The position numbers and the translations under genes are program-made. Under the pieces are notes generated by a model. That model was not told the DNA's origin. It ran no database searches and saw nothing but the letters and a program-made list of their open reading frames with translations. A stretch of DNA of 64,000 bases from Takakia lepidozioides (lineage: Eukaryota; Streptophyta; Takakiopsida; Takakiales; Takakiaceae), in contig CM060734.1 in the NCBI GenBank assembly GCA_030704615.1, positions 14,942,001-15,006,000 on the forward strand, given 5' to 3'. Numbering within the stretch: the first letter of the stretch is position 1; each line of letters opens with the position of its first letter. Positions 33,291 to 44,390 of this stretch are shown piece by piece.

Positions 33291-34401
33291 TGTTCATCTT
33301 CAGCCTCGTCCCCATCTTCTTCCAAAATGCCCTCCAAAATTTACTCGTAAACTTTGGATTGCGGTCCGAGACAATATCCTTCGGGACTCCATGATGCTTT
33401 AAGACGTGGGCGAAGTAAAGTCGCCCTGTCTCCTGCACCGTTGCCGTCTCCTTGGTGGGGATGAAATGGCCCATTTTACTGAACCTATCCCCCACCACCA
33501 TGATTGCATCGAATCCTTTTGACAGCGGCATAGCAGTCATGAAATCCATCGAGACGCTTTCCCAAGTCCCCTCTGGAATCAGCAAGGGTTGTAACAGCCC
33601 CGCTTGCTTTTTGTACTTGCTCCGGTTTCGTTGGCATGTGGTGCATGTCTTGACATACTCCTCTGCCTCCTCCCTCAGTTTGGGCCAGAAATACTCTTTC
33701 TTCAAGAGTGCCGCAGTGCGCTTGGCTCCGCCGTGGCCCGCAAGCGGGCTATCATGGCATTCTCTCAAGAGGCTATCTCTGATCCCTTCCTTCGGCACGT
33801 AGAGACGCTTTTGCTTATACCGGAGCAGTCCATTTTGCAAGTGGAACTGCGATTTAACCCCCATCCTCAAGTCCAGATTGGTTGTTTCCACTGCACCTGA
33901 CGTGTTCCACCAAGCCTCGATGATAGCAAACTTAACCTCCGCGTCATCAAATGTGGGTGCATCCTTCCACGCCATACAAAGGACACGGTGTTCAGCTTGG
34001 AATGAGCTAGCAACAAATTTGGTAGTGTAGTGAGATAGACTCTGCATCCAATGGAATCCACAGGATCTCTCTTTCCCCTCCATTGGAACATTGGGGTCCT
34101 CACCGTACACATGCCGCACCGCTGCCCAGTTGGCCTGAGCATTGTGTGCCATGAATCCCCTGAAATTGGGCTCTGGCAAACCCACCCTTGTCATTTGCTC
34201 GTTTATGCCCTCCCACAGATGCATCTCCGACTGTGTGTCCTCCCCTTTCATCTCGCAGATTACAATCGGAAGACAATGAATGGTTGATGGGTTATGCCAG
34301 TCCAATCCGTCTCGTTTCTCCGCCCTCCTTTGGAAAGAAAGTGGAAGCAGGCGGGATTGAGGCACCTCAGCTTCCCCGCACAGAGGACGTATCGTACACA
34401 A
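33205..34401 (-). pseudogene. Chimeric ORF: MULE catalytic region fused to Ty3/gypsy integrase
   Basis: One uninterrupted 398-codon frame. The first ~165 codons are MULE-like (GFMAHNAQANWAAVRHVYG, KERSCGFHWMQSL), homologous to copy 2. From about codon 170 it becomes gypsy: LRYKQKRLYVPKE, the HHCC zinc-binding region (CHDSPLAGHGG...CTTCQRNRSKYKK) and the integrase core (WESVSMDFMTAMPLS, IVSDRNPKFTSKFW). After TAFRPTTAGKQQG the gypsy sequence is broken. The fused frame arose by juxtaposition of two elements; nothing shows it is expressed, and the MULE part lacks its first half. Confidence 0.8.
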
Positions 34402-35093
34402 ACACCATCAGCAATTTTCGTGTTACTAGTCTTCGTCACAAACCAGGGGTATCCGTCATGCTTTCGATCCATGTCTGTTAATATCCCCGAGGCTTTGTTT
34501 GACGAAGTAACAGGTGGAAACTCGAAGGTGACATTGCCATCGACCTCGGGAGGCAGATACGTTACCTTCCTGACTGGAAATTTGGCATAGTCGAGAGCAG
34601 CCAGCTTGGAGCGAGAACCATCGAGGTGATGTTGCCGTAGGAGCTGCACAATGGACCGGGTTGGAGTTATGCTCGAGGGTACATGCGTAGCACCTGCAGA
34701 GACGTCCATGTTGGATTTGAACGACCGTGTGGAGGAATGGGGACCTCAACGCACTCATCTTCCTCGTCGAAAATGTCGAATATCTCCACACGAGAAGCTA
34801 TGGAGGGTCTTGACGGTCCAGGTGGGGAATGATTATCGTTGCATACCTCTCTATTGGCAGTGGCCGCCTGTTGGTTTCCCGACTCCCTTGTGGATGGTGT
34901 CGGAAGTGACTGATTCGGAAAGGGAATGGGCATTCCCACAGCTCGGTACAAGATGGATGGGATCAAAATGGATGACAGAAAGGTGAGGGCGATCTTGGAC
35001 TGGGAGCCTCCGACTTCGGTCCCGAACATCCTTCTTTTCTTCTTCCAAATAAACTGTGCCCGGTTTGAGCTTGAATTTGGAACAAAGTTTCAA
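34260..35093 (-). pseudogene. MULE copy 3, N-terminal half
   Basis: The minus strand encodes LKPGTVYLEEEKK, then IFDEEDECVEVPIPP, VTFEFPPVTSSN, DMDRKHDGYPW and the first zinc-cluster part KLRCLNPACFHFLSKGG (C-x4-C). Each piece aligns with copies 1 and 2. The sequence then passes directly to the C-terminal half of the DDE region, so the rest of the zinc cluster and the first catalytic segment are deleted. Confidence 0.65.
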
Positions 35094-35575
35094 TCACTCT
35101 GCAAAGTCCTCCCTCGTTTGGGATCCAAGCTCTCCCAAGTTGCGGAGGACGACAAACTATAGCGTAGGAATTTGGAGCCATCGAACACCGCACAAAGTTG
35201 GCAAGTGCGAGGTTCACTATAGCGACAGACCAAGGCTCACAGGCACCACGTAATTGGAACTGCGGATGCCATCCACGATTGGAAGTTGCACATTGAAGTG
35301 GAAAAGAATGTTTCAAACTACATGCATGAAGGTGGGAGGTATGATTCTATATCCAGTAAGTATGACAATGATGGCCGATTCGGCGACGAAATAACATCTC
35401 CTGACAGTTTCTCTTGAGGGTGGATCTAGCAGTATTCTCGGTGCAGACATGAACGTTCGCACTGACAAGTGCCAGGACTGTTAGTTAAAACGGTTAGACA
35501 ACCAAGTTGTGCTCATTAAGACAGGCCGCAATTGTGTTGTTTCGGAACAATGCATCCCATTGCACATGGCTGAAC
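35094..35575. other. No gene seen
   Basis: Probably the flank of MULE copy 3; no motif recognised. Confidence 0.3.
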
Positions 35576-36608
35576 GGGAATGCGGTCCCGCATTCCAGTT
35601 CGACATCATCCTCTTGGTGATTGTGATCGTAAATGCGGCACCGCATTTCAGTCAACGGGGAAACCAAACTACTGGTGCAACGGAAATGCGGTACCACATT
35701 TCAGTCCACTGTACAAGCAGGCACATGGTGGAACGGAAATGCGATATCGCATTTCGGTCCACTGGGACTAGGAAGACACGGTAGAAAAGAATAGCGACAG
35801 CGCATTTTCATCGACTGGGACACATTGGATAGGTAGGAACGGAAATGCAGTGCCGCATTTCCGTCCGGTCTGCTACTTTCGATTGCTGTTGGACGAGAAT
35901 GCGGCACTGCATTTCCGTCCAACATGTAAGGTATGGACGACTCGGACGGAAATGCGACGCCACATTTCCGTCCGATTCTAAATCATGAAACAGTGCAACT
36001 GAAATGTGGTACCGCATTTCCGTCCATGTCGTACCTTCCGACTTTCCAGAACGGAAATGCGGCGCCGCATTTCCATTTTTCATCTAAGGCATGCAGCAGT
36101 GCAACGGAAATGCGGCACCACATTTCCGTCCAGGTGAAACCTTCATACTCTCCAGAACGGAAATGCGGTGCCGCATTTCCGTCCAACAAGTAAGGTATGT
36201 AACAGTGGAACGGAAATGCGGTGCCGGATTTTCGTTCTGATTGTAAATCATGAAACATGCAACTGAATGCGGCACTGCATTTCCGTCCGAGTCGTACCTT
36301 CTGACTTTCCAGAACGGAAATGCGGCGCCACATTTCCGTTTTGCATCTCAGGCATGTAGCAGTAAGACGGAAATGCGGCACCGCATTTCCGTCCGAGAGA
36401 AACCTTTATACTCTCCAGAACAGAAATGCGGTGCCGCATTTCCGTTCTGATTGTAAATCCTGAAACACTGCAACTGAAATGCGGCACCGCATTTCCGTCT
36501 GAGTCGAACATTCCGACTTTCCAGAACAGAAATGCGGCGCCACATTTCTGTTTTGCATCTCATATTTGCAACAGTGGAACGGAAATGCGGCGCCGCATTT
36601 CCATTTTC
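35576..36608. repeat. Palindromic satellite S3a (GGAAATGCGGCACCGCATTT type), 53-bp units
   Basis: About 19 units. Unit starts at 35840, 35893, 35947, 35999, 36052, 36105, 36158 and 36211 give a steady 53-bp period. Each palindrome has 9-11 bp arms and centre CA, TG, TA or CG. Two spacer types alternate (CCTTCATACTCTCCAGAA-like and TGATTGTAAATCATGAAAC-like). The array abuts the broken RT at about 36650. Confidence 0.93.
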
Positions 36609-36648
36609 ACTCTAACTCATGAGACGTTGGGACGCAAATGCCATGGGG

Positions 36649-37365
36649 CGTGGAATGCGAGCAATGGCCTTCACCTTTGTCTGTTGAACACTTAATCCTC
36701 CAGGATATATCATGTGGCCCAGATACTCAATCTGATCGTGGAAGAACTTGCAGTTTCAACCCGTGCGCTCTCAAGCGCTCAAACACCACCTGAACGTGTC
36801 TCTCATGCTCCTCAACTATGGCACTAAAGATGATGATATCATCAATGTAGCACCGGGCAAAATCTAGCCCTGCAAGAATCCTATCCATGACCCTTTGAAA
36901 CTCTGCAGGAGATGGTGGTGCAAGATTGGTCCACCACAACCTAGGCCTATGTGCCTGTGACCCCACTGCAGCTGCATCCAATAGCACCGCCGATCCAATC
37001 CAAGACCGCACCTGATGCACACTGGCCATAACCCTGGCCCGAGAATTCCCCATAAGAGCAACGTTCTCCAAGATGTAAGCTGGAAGTCGCACTTGCCTCA
37101 CCTGCAAGTCACGCAACACTCGCAACATCTCCCAAAATAGATGCAATCGTGCATCATGCAAACCATTACCATGACTTGCGGGAGAATGTCCTTGGCAAGG
37201 CCATCCTGCTATCACCAAGTCAATGGAACCATGCCAGCCCAAATCGTCCGCCCCCAACATGGTAATGTTTGCTGGCAAGGCATTTTGGTACCCTTGAATT
37301 GCTGTGAGAGGCATCCTCCATCCGGGAGCTGCTGCCATTGAGCGTACTCCGCTAATCTCTTGCAA
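36649..37365 (-). pseudogene. DNMT3-like methyltransferase fused by deletion to gypsy reverse transcriptase (retroelement copy 1, first half)
   Basis: From 37365 downward: DLVIAGWPCQGHS (motif IV), YILENVALMG (motif VI), VLLDAAAVGSQAHRPRLWW (motif VIII, in the DNMT3-type form with AHR), then directly FQRVMDRILAGLDFARCYIDD, the reverse transcriptase YxDD region. After a one-base shift near 36745 the RT continues (EYLGHMIYPGG) and stops matching at about 36650, beside the palindromic satellite. Motif I and the C-terminal motifs of the methyltransferase and the front of the RT are missing. The continuation of the polyprotein is on the opposite strand at 44.68 kb. Confidence 0.85.
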
Positions 37366-37849
37366 GGATGCCGTGCCGCCGCATGACTACCCTTATCATG
37401 GCCACGATTATGCGATGTTCAAACCAAAATCAGGAGACATCATTGTGTGGCTCTCTGTTTTCATTGACGCTTTTGGAATCAAGCGGGAGTCTTTGCGCTC
37501 AATGGAGTATTTGGAGGGCTATTACCGCTTTGAGCGAGGTGAGGGCGAGGGTCAATGCGGTCCATGGGTCCTGAAAATTGTTGACCTCGATATACCAATC
37601 TGGAATGGGATGCCGGACAGATCACGCACGACCTATGGAGACATTCGGCTGAGTTGCGAAGACGAATCGCACGGGCACATGAGGCCCACAGTGACCTTGT
37701 CAATGTATGATGGTGGTATCATTGATGGGCATGACATTGTCGTCAGCTCCACCAAGGACACCAGAACGACCGCATTACAGTTTACCTGGAGGTGCCGCGT
37801 CAGTCATGAGCTTGTTTTGAGGGCTATCGAAGTTCCGTCAACTTGGTGA
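37304..37849 (+). CDS. Unrecognised 181-codon ORF
   Basis: Open frame with balanced composition (DYAMFKPKSGDIIVWLSVF, WVLKIVDLDIPIWNGMP) and a possible polyadenylation signal AATAAA-like CAATAAAAC near 37917. The family is not recognised. Its first ~20 codons overlap, antisense, the methyltransferase fragment, so the true start may be further in (after 37365). It could be an exon of a host gene interrupted by the retroelement. Confidence 0.35.
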   Translation: MRGILHPGAAAIERTPLISCKDAVPPHDYPYHGHDYAMFKPKSGDIIVWLSVFIDAFGIKRESLRSMEYLEGYYRFERGEGEGQCGPWVLKIVDLDIPIWNGMPDRSRTTYGDIRLSCEDESHGHMRPTVTLSMYDGGIIDGHDIVVSSTKDTRTTALQFTWRCRVSHELVLRAIEVPSTW

Positions 37850-38123
37850 CGCCCATGTAGAAGGCGGAAGGGCTTAGATTTGCTTGGAGCTGCTAAATGT
37901 GACAGACCGTGTTTGATCAATAAAACAACCCATCGTCCCTCACTTCTGTGTGCTGAGTTTCATTGTATTCAAGAACTGCTGTAATTGGCCCACTGTTTAC
38001 AATTTGTGATCTCATTTCTACAATGTGTCTGTTCACATCAATATATCAGAGTCCGCGATATCAGAGTCCTGAGGTGAAGGAAATCCATCTATGAGTAAAA
38101 GGAAACATGTACATGCCCAAGCT
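37850..38123. other. No gene seen
   Basis: Likely 3' flank of the ORF above; no motif recognised. Confidence 0.35.
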
Positions 38124-39040
38124 CGGAAATGCGGCCCGCATTTCATTTCTTTCCATGCATTGATTTCCAGAAGCTCCCACTCCGCCGTTCTGGTACCGCA
38201 TTTCCTTTCTTGACATGGCATTTCCATACTTCGAATTCGAAATGCGGCACCGCATTTCCATATTCGACCTTGAATTGTCCAAGCATGTCCAATCGCCAAT
38301 GCATGTCCATGTCCGTTTTGGAAATGCAGCACCGCATTTCCATGTCCGTCATCGAAATGTTGTACAGGACAATGGAATGCGGCACCACATTTTCGTCCAG
38401 CACCATGGAATGCGGTGCCGCGTTTCCGTCGAAGGGTCTGGAATTGGACAAACAACAATGTCCGTTTTGGAAATGCGGCACCGCATTTGCATGTCCGTCA
38501 TCGAAATTTCGTATTGGACAATGGAATGCGGCACCTCATTTCCGTCCAGCACGATGGAATGCGGTCCCGCATTTCCGTCGAAGGGTCTGGAATTGGACAA
38601 ACATCCATCTCCAAAATGGAAATGCGGCACCGCATTTCCATGTCCGTCATCGAAATTTCGTATTGGACAATTGAATGCGGTGCCACATTTCTGTCGAAGG
38701 GTCTGGAATTGGACAAACATCCATCTCCAAAATGGAAATGCGGCACCGCATTTCCATGTCCGCCATGGGAATAACGTGTTCGACCTCCGAATGCAGCGTC
38801 GCATTTCCATTTACCTCAATGGAAGGACCTGGCAATCGGCAAAACTTCCATGTCGAAAATGGAAATGTGGCACCACATTTCCGTTCGGCCGAGCAGTTTC
38901 TGATGTCCAAAACAGGAAACGGAAAATTGTTCTTGCCCCGGTTATGGAAATGCGGTGCCACATTTCCAAATGATGTATTTGCAGTGTCCACATTTCCGTT
39001 TTTCCGTTCCGACATGAAAATGCGGCGCCGCATTTCCGGT
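38124..39040. repeat. Palindromic satellite S3b (same palindrome as S3a, different spacers)
   Basis: About 16 palindromes of the GGAAATGCGGCACCGCATTT family. Spacers contain CATGTCCGTCATCGAAAT and GGGTCTGGAATTGGACAAAC, unlike S3a, and spacing is irregular (about 30-80 bases), with a longer repeating block from 38400 to 38760. It lies directly downstream (minus strand) of the ParB-like/methyltransferase gene. Confidence 0.92.
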
Positions 39041-40349
39041 TTTGGAAGGATGTGGTTTGACAGATGGTGTCGTTTAGAAGCACATGGGAGAGGGGACATC
39101 AACAGCGTGGAGAAATTCCTTTATATAATCTGGAAGAGAATGCAAACGTACAAAGAGTTAATTAAAATTCTACCAATCTTGAAAATCATCATCATTATCG
39201 TCATCCTGTCCTTGACTGTCCTACTCCCCTTCCACCCCCTCATTTGCCTTTCTCATGTCCAGCAGACTGCTCGTTGGCGAGGTTTTCAAAAATCCCATCT
39301 TCCCCTTGCGGAACTGACCATCTCATCTCCGTTGGGTCGTCGTCCTCCCTGTCTGCATCGCTCTCTTCCGCTGAATCACATATATACTTTCGCACCCGTC
39401 TACCTGTCTCAGCTGCTGCCAACTCTTTCCTTATCCTTCTATCCTCCCTAGCCCTCTCCAAAATCAGCTCTACTTTACTGGGATTCTCACATCGTCTTAT
39501 CGCTGTATTTGCAAGTTTAGCTGCATAACTAAGAAGGGAGTAGTCCTTCACCGGGCTCTTCATGAAGTCGGTCCTCGCAAAGAATGGGACATTCTCCCTG
39601 GCAAGAAATGTAGGCGCCACTGGTTTCGACCCGGATCTTGGAATCCTGCACATAACAATCACCCACGAGACCAATGAGAACCACAGTCCGGAAATGCGTG
39701 TAACAAAAAATCACCCAGAAGGCTTTGCAAACTTACAATGTTTGCACTCACTCGTATTCCGGGTTCTCCTTGGCATCAATGTCCACTGTCTCTTCCTCCA
39801 AGTCCGACGAATCATCCGAGGAATCTTTGGCTGCGATGGGAACCTTCACATTCCGTTGAAGCCCTTCCAGATGGGATCCCCAGATGGATGTGTCCTCCTC
39901 GTAGGCAAAGAGGTGCCGGTCGGAAAACCGCCCAGCCCACATTGAGGCACCTGTTAGAATGGCATCCACTCATTAAAACATGGCCCTTCAGATATGGCAA
40001 ATTTGAACATAATGAGAATTCACAGAACAACATAGTACAAGAATCTGCATACCTGTTCCACAGATGAGGTCCAGCACTCTGCCCTCCAGGTCAGTGCATG
40101 CCTCCATAATTGTTTGGATGAAGGCAGGGCTCCGAGTCCGTGAATACCGCAGGGGATCCGTTGAAGTGAGGCTATGAGGGAGGAGTTCCGTGGGAACGTT
40201 GTTGAACAGGACGTCGTAATCGATGGGGTCGCAGTTCGGGTCAACCAACAATCCATCCTTCCGAAAAGCAAAGGTCGAGTTCTCCTTCACAAAGCGATAT
40301 GCATCGAACTGCTTTGTCTGCATACACAGTGGGGAACGATTAGAAATCG

Positions 40350-40365
40350 AATGCGGCACCGCATT
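40350..40365. repeat. Single S3-type palindrome in an intron
   Basis: AATGCGGCACCGCATT, inside the intron between exons 41421-40413 and 40317-40053 of the methyltransferase gene. Confidence 0.85.
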
Positions 40366-41607
40366 TCAAAACAGCTTACAAAATGAAAGGACGAGTGCCA
40401 ATGTCGTAATTACCTTCTTCCCTTCCGACCGAAGGCCCAATGTGTTGATGCACGTCCATCTCTTCTTCAGAATTGGGACGGCGCTCTTGCGGGTCCACTT
40501 CGCAATTCCTGCCTCCGTGTTTTTGCCTCTGCTCGCCAGGACAACCACACAGCCTCTGTCGTCCAACACCATGCGGGCGAGCCCGAATCATTTCTTCCAA
40601 AAGTCCTCGGAGTACCTCCAAGATGGCAAAGCTTGCAGTCCTTCCACAGGCTCTCCGTCCGGAATATCCAAGATGATCATATCGCAAGACCACTCGGTGG
40701 CTTTTCCGCCCCTCCTGCAATCCTTCCCTGCACACACCTTCTCAAAGAACGAGACTATCTTCAGAAACCCAGGGGTGTCGGAAGGCTCTTCGGCAGCCGC
40801 CTTCTTCAGTGCTCTGCCCTTCAGAGCCTGCATGGTCTTGATGTATGCTAACTTGGCTGGCCATCCATCCAAAGCCGCCAAGAAACTCTCATTGACACAC
40901 TGAACTACTGTTTCTGGCTCCACTTTCGGCCTCTTCATTTCCACCGGCTCGAAAGGGTGCCCCCTCGGGGGGTTGAAGAGTGTCTTCTTTGCCGAGCCTG
41001 TTCTCGTCCCTTTCGTGACAACGGTGGGCATAGGGGATTTTGGCTGCGTTTCGGGGGGTGGGCTGGTTGCAAAGTCTCCATCGGAGTCCTCTTCGTCACC
41101 CTCTTCCTACTCTTTCTGTTTCTGCTTCTTCGTCTTCTTGGGTGTCACAACTGCTCCTCCTTGCTGGCGAGTCCTCTTCTTCGACCCCTTCTGTTGAGCC
41201 TGCACAGCTGCATCCACCGTCTTCTGTGCCATCTCAGCTGCCTTTCTAGATTGTTCCAGAGCAACAGTGTCCTTTGCCAACTCACGCCCAGCAGGGACAC
41301 GTCTTTCCTTTCTCTTCTCCTCCGCTTTCGTGTGCAAATCTTTCTCCGATTCGTCAACAAGTCCGCCAGACATGTCCAGGTACCACGGGCATCCAACGAG
41401 ATGCGCGGCATGCCATTGTTTCTACATCTCAGGTGTGTAGACACAGCTTGGGCCCGCCACGGTCCAAGCCATGAAGAACGGGGGCTCTTGAGCCAGGGCC
41501 CCTGTCTTAAGAAGCACGTATTTCATATACTTGCAAGACAATCAACATGCGTGAGCACAAGTTATGACCAATATATTTGCAGAGTGCAACCAAAAACATA
41601 AAGTGCG

Positions 41608-41623
41608 AATGCGGTGCCGCATT
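41608..41623. repeat. Single S3-type palindrome in the methyltransferase gene
   Basis: AATGCGGTGCCGCATT, in probable intron between the exon ending near 41640 and that starting at 41421. Confidence 0.85.
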
Positions 41624-43759
41624 TCCCAGGCAAACCTCATTACCCAGCTTTTGTATACAACGGGAGCTGGGCTTCAGCTGTACACAATTCGCATTGCAGC
41701 TTTTCCCGCCCCCTCTTGATGTGTAAACTCCACGCTCCTTTTTGCTGTCTGCAACTCCCTGGCGAAGAGGTTGTCCTTGTATGCACGCGTCACGTAGTCT
41801 TCCAATGTTTGTGTTCCATTCCATTACCCGTACAAGCCGAACGAATTTGTATGCATTACGACTTGCTCCTTCGCATTCGACATTACCTACGTTTCCAACA
41901 TGCATTGTCACATAGCAGTTCAAGGAATTCATTCCAACAAAGCAAATCGGGGGAAGTACCTTGAATTACTTGGAACCACCAAGTCACGCGGTTGAGCCAC
42001 ACATCCACTGCAGGGTCGGAAACTTCAAGTGGAAAAGACCACATGGTCCTTATACTCTCCGATGCATTCCAGATCGACAGCCACCGTGTTTGCCATTTCC
42101 GATCCAATGTCAGGAGCAGGAAGTAGATTGGCTATTGCTAGGAAGGAACTTCAGTGCATGGAAACCTCAGCTTCTCTTTTGCCTCCACACATGCCGTTGA
42201 GAGGTGATGCAGTTTCTCCAACTGCATGGTCGGCTGCATGGCCCGAGAATAGTGTTTTGCAATCTCGGGGATGAAGTCTTTTCCAAGTGTCGGATCTGCA
42301 ATGGCCACCAGCTTCACAAGCTTTGACTTGTATTTGGTTCTGGACTTGACCCCGGCTTCCTTCAAGTCTCAGTCAATGACTGCAACGTTTTTAACTGCCC
42401 CTCACTTTCCATGAAGAAGCGTTTGGTATGGGCCAAATCCAGCTTGATGTTTGACTGCCAAGAAAAACATGCAGAAGCATTACATTCGATCCATGTGGAA
42501 AGGTGACTGGAAATTGGGGAAGGATGAGCAGAGGAAAATGGGAGGACGACTTACTTTGTATATCACCTCCACCATTCCATCCATAGTGAGGCGATACCAT
42601 GTCCGGTTTGTTTTTGCCACGGCTTTTTGAACGAGCTCGGGCTCCAGCATTTCGGCGAACATGTGCGGGTCAGTGAGACCAATTTTCCTCACCCTGTACA
42701 ACATATGTGCCATGTGGGTATGCACATAAGCATTTTCAGTGACCTTGCAAGGCACACTCTCCAGTTCAGTCCACTGAAGCACGGAAACAAAACTGATTGG
42801 AGGGTATGAGAATCTTACGAGTTGAGGTCCGCCATGGCATTCTTGAGCAGGGAGGAGTCTGCCGCCTTCACCTTGAGCATGACACACTCCACCATGTAAT
42901 GCCAGCCAATATGCTTGGCATGGTTCTGCTTGATGTACTCCCACCAAGCAAGAAGTCGGTGATTCCCGTCCCACACAAAAAACATTTTGCCCAACATATG
43001 GCCGAAGTCTGGATCACCCTTCAGCATTGTCTCGAATTCGTCGATGCGAGTGTGCCAGTGGATATCCCATGCTAACAATTCATCCGCAGTGGGTCCACGA
43101 GTTTTGCCGTCCTCATTCTCAATGGAAACGTAGAAGGCTGGCGAACCAAGATGGTACCCTTCTCGAAATGCGAACTTGAGCTTATCCACATCTCCTGGAA
43201 GAGCCTGCCTGATGATGGGAAGGGAGACCGTGCGACAGAGTGGAATTCGAAGAGTCCGCTAGAATACCCTGTTGCCCAGAACTCTGCCAATGTTACTGTG
43301 TGTCTCCTCCAACATTGTATCCACTGCACTTTGGAATTCCTCCGGAGACATTTCTGCAGGTGGCGGTAGGGGCTGAGCAGCTGGAGCATCCCCAACTGCA
43401 GCTGCACTCTGGGGAATCTTTGCGGGAAATTCTCGCATTGCAGAGGCCTCCTCCGGGCCTGCAATATTCTGAAGTTCTTCCTCAACGGTGGTGAAGTCCT
43501 GCTGTGAACGTTGAGCAACAGCACTCTCCTCCGCTGACAGATCGACGAAATCGGTCGATCCCGTTGCCTTCGCTGCAGCAGAGACGCCCCCAACATCACC
43601 TTCCTGGAAATCAAGTAAGAACTGGGCTTCAGCTCGTGGAATTGGTTTTGCGGGAGACTGCTCCGCCCTCCCCCTGATTGCCTTCTGCTTCTTGATTCTT
43701 GCAGGTGAAGGTGTCTGCTGCATTTGAATCTGCACTGCACCCTTCTGCTTCATTCTCTT

Positions 43760-43792
43760 GGGGGGGGGTGGGGGGGGGGGGGGGGGGGGGGG
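43760..43792 (+). repeat. G9-T-G23 homopolymer tract (poly-Pro on the minus strand)
   Basis: A run of 32 G with a single T. On the minus strand it encodes about 11 prolines in the linker of the ParB-like gene. Such a run can form G-quadruplexes and is prone to length change and to sequencing error. Confidence 0.9.
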
Positions 43793-44390
43793 AACGGCCT
43801 GGTCTGGTTCAGAAACCAGTTCAAGGACGGCCTGCTTCTTTGCTGGAGAAGGGCCTGACCCCTGCTGGCGATTCTCCATGACCTTCAAACGCGAGTATTT
43901 CTCTGGGGCTTTGAACTGCAAAGACGTGCCTTTCCAAGCCGCGTCCTTGTAACACACAGGGCTAGGCCCGGCAGGAAGACCCTTGCTCGTGGATCGGTTG
44001 GGTGTGCGTGCTGCAGCTAGCTCCACGGATTCTTCTTACGGCTCTTCGGATTCCTGCGATCCCTCCACCACCTCCACCGTTCGAGTTAGGCATGCAACAT
44101 CTTCTACATTCAAGTGTCCTATCATACAGTCTAAGAATTGCACAACGAAAATGAGGGAGGGTTTCGGTGCTCGATCAGCTGCGCGCATCCCGATAGCACA
44201 GAGCTCTTACTGGGGGCTAGGTTACCTGCGTTGCCTGCTGCTGCGAGATGACCATCTCCTCCTGAAGACGCATCTGCTTCCTCCCCTTCGGCATTGGCCT
44301 ACGTCCAAAGTACAACTTACGGAGCTTGCGACGATGTCTCTTCTCTGGTGCACGAACTCCCTCCCTCTCAAGTTGGAGCATACGAAGAAC

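Larger units (their letters stand above)
39240..44390 (-). pseudogene. ParB-like domain plus beta-class DNA amino-methyltransferase gene, copy 3 (longest copy)
   Basis: Multi-exon. A first exon near 44385-44227 (RKLRKLYFGRRPMPKGRKQM) ends at a GTAACC donor. The next, to about 42817, holds a poly-Pro linker and then a ParB-like domain: LRIPLCRTVSLPII, a helix, PAFYVSIENEDG and FFVWDGNHRLLAWWEYI. Further exons: 42773-42555, one from 42454, 41421-40413, 40317-40053 and 39950-39756; the last is 39645-39240. Exon 41421-40413 encodes CDMIILDIPDG and GCVVVLASRG, like motif IV and its following strand. Across the 40053/39950 junction the protein reads VLDLICGTGASMWAG, then LFAYEED, like motif I and II. 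Motif IV before motif I is the permuted order of beta-class N4/N6 methylases. In-frame stops: 44036, 43259, 41107, 40588; frame breaks near 42370 and 42140. So this copy is dead. Confidence 0.65.

Noticed and set aside
33205-34401. The 398-codon ORF as a novel domesticated transposase
   Set aside because: It lacks the first half of the MULE catalytic domain and the end of the integrase, and joins two truncated elements; kept only as a chimera finding.
35580-39451. ORFs with repeated GNAAPHF, MRCRISV and CGTAFP on both strands
   Set aside because: Translations of the S3 palindromic satellite; both strands give long ORFs because the unit is a palindrome of near codon-multiple length.
39240-44390. 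Stop-codon readthrough or reassigned codons in the ParB-like gene
   Set aside because: All three stop codons occur, together with frame breaks, and neighbouring host genes (PIG-Q) use standard stops; ordinary decay explains it.
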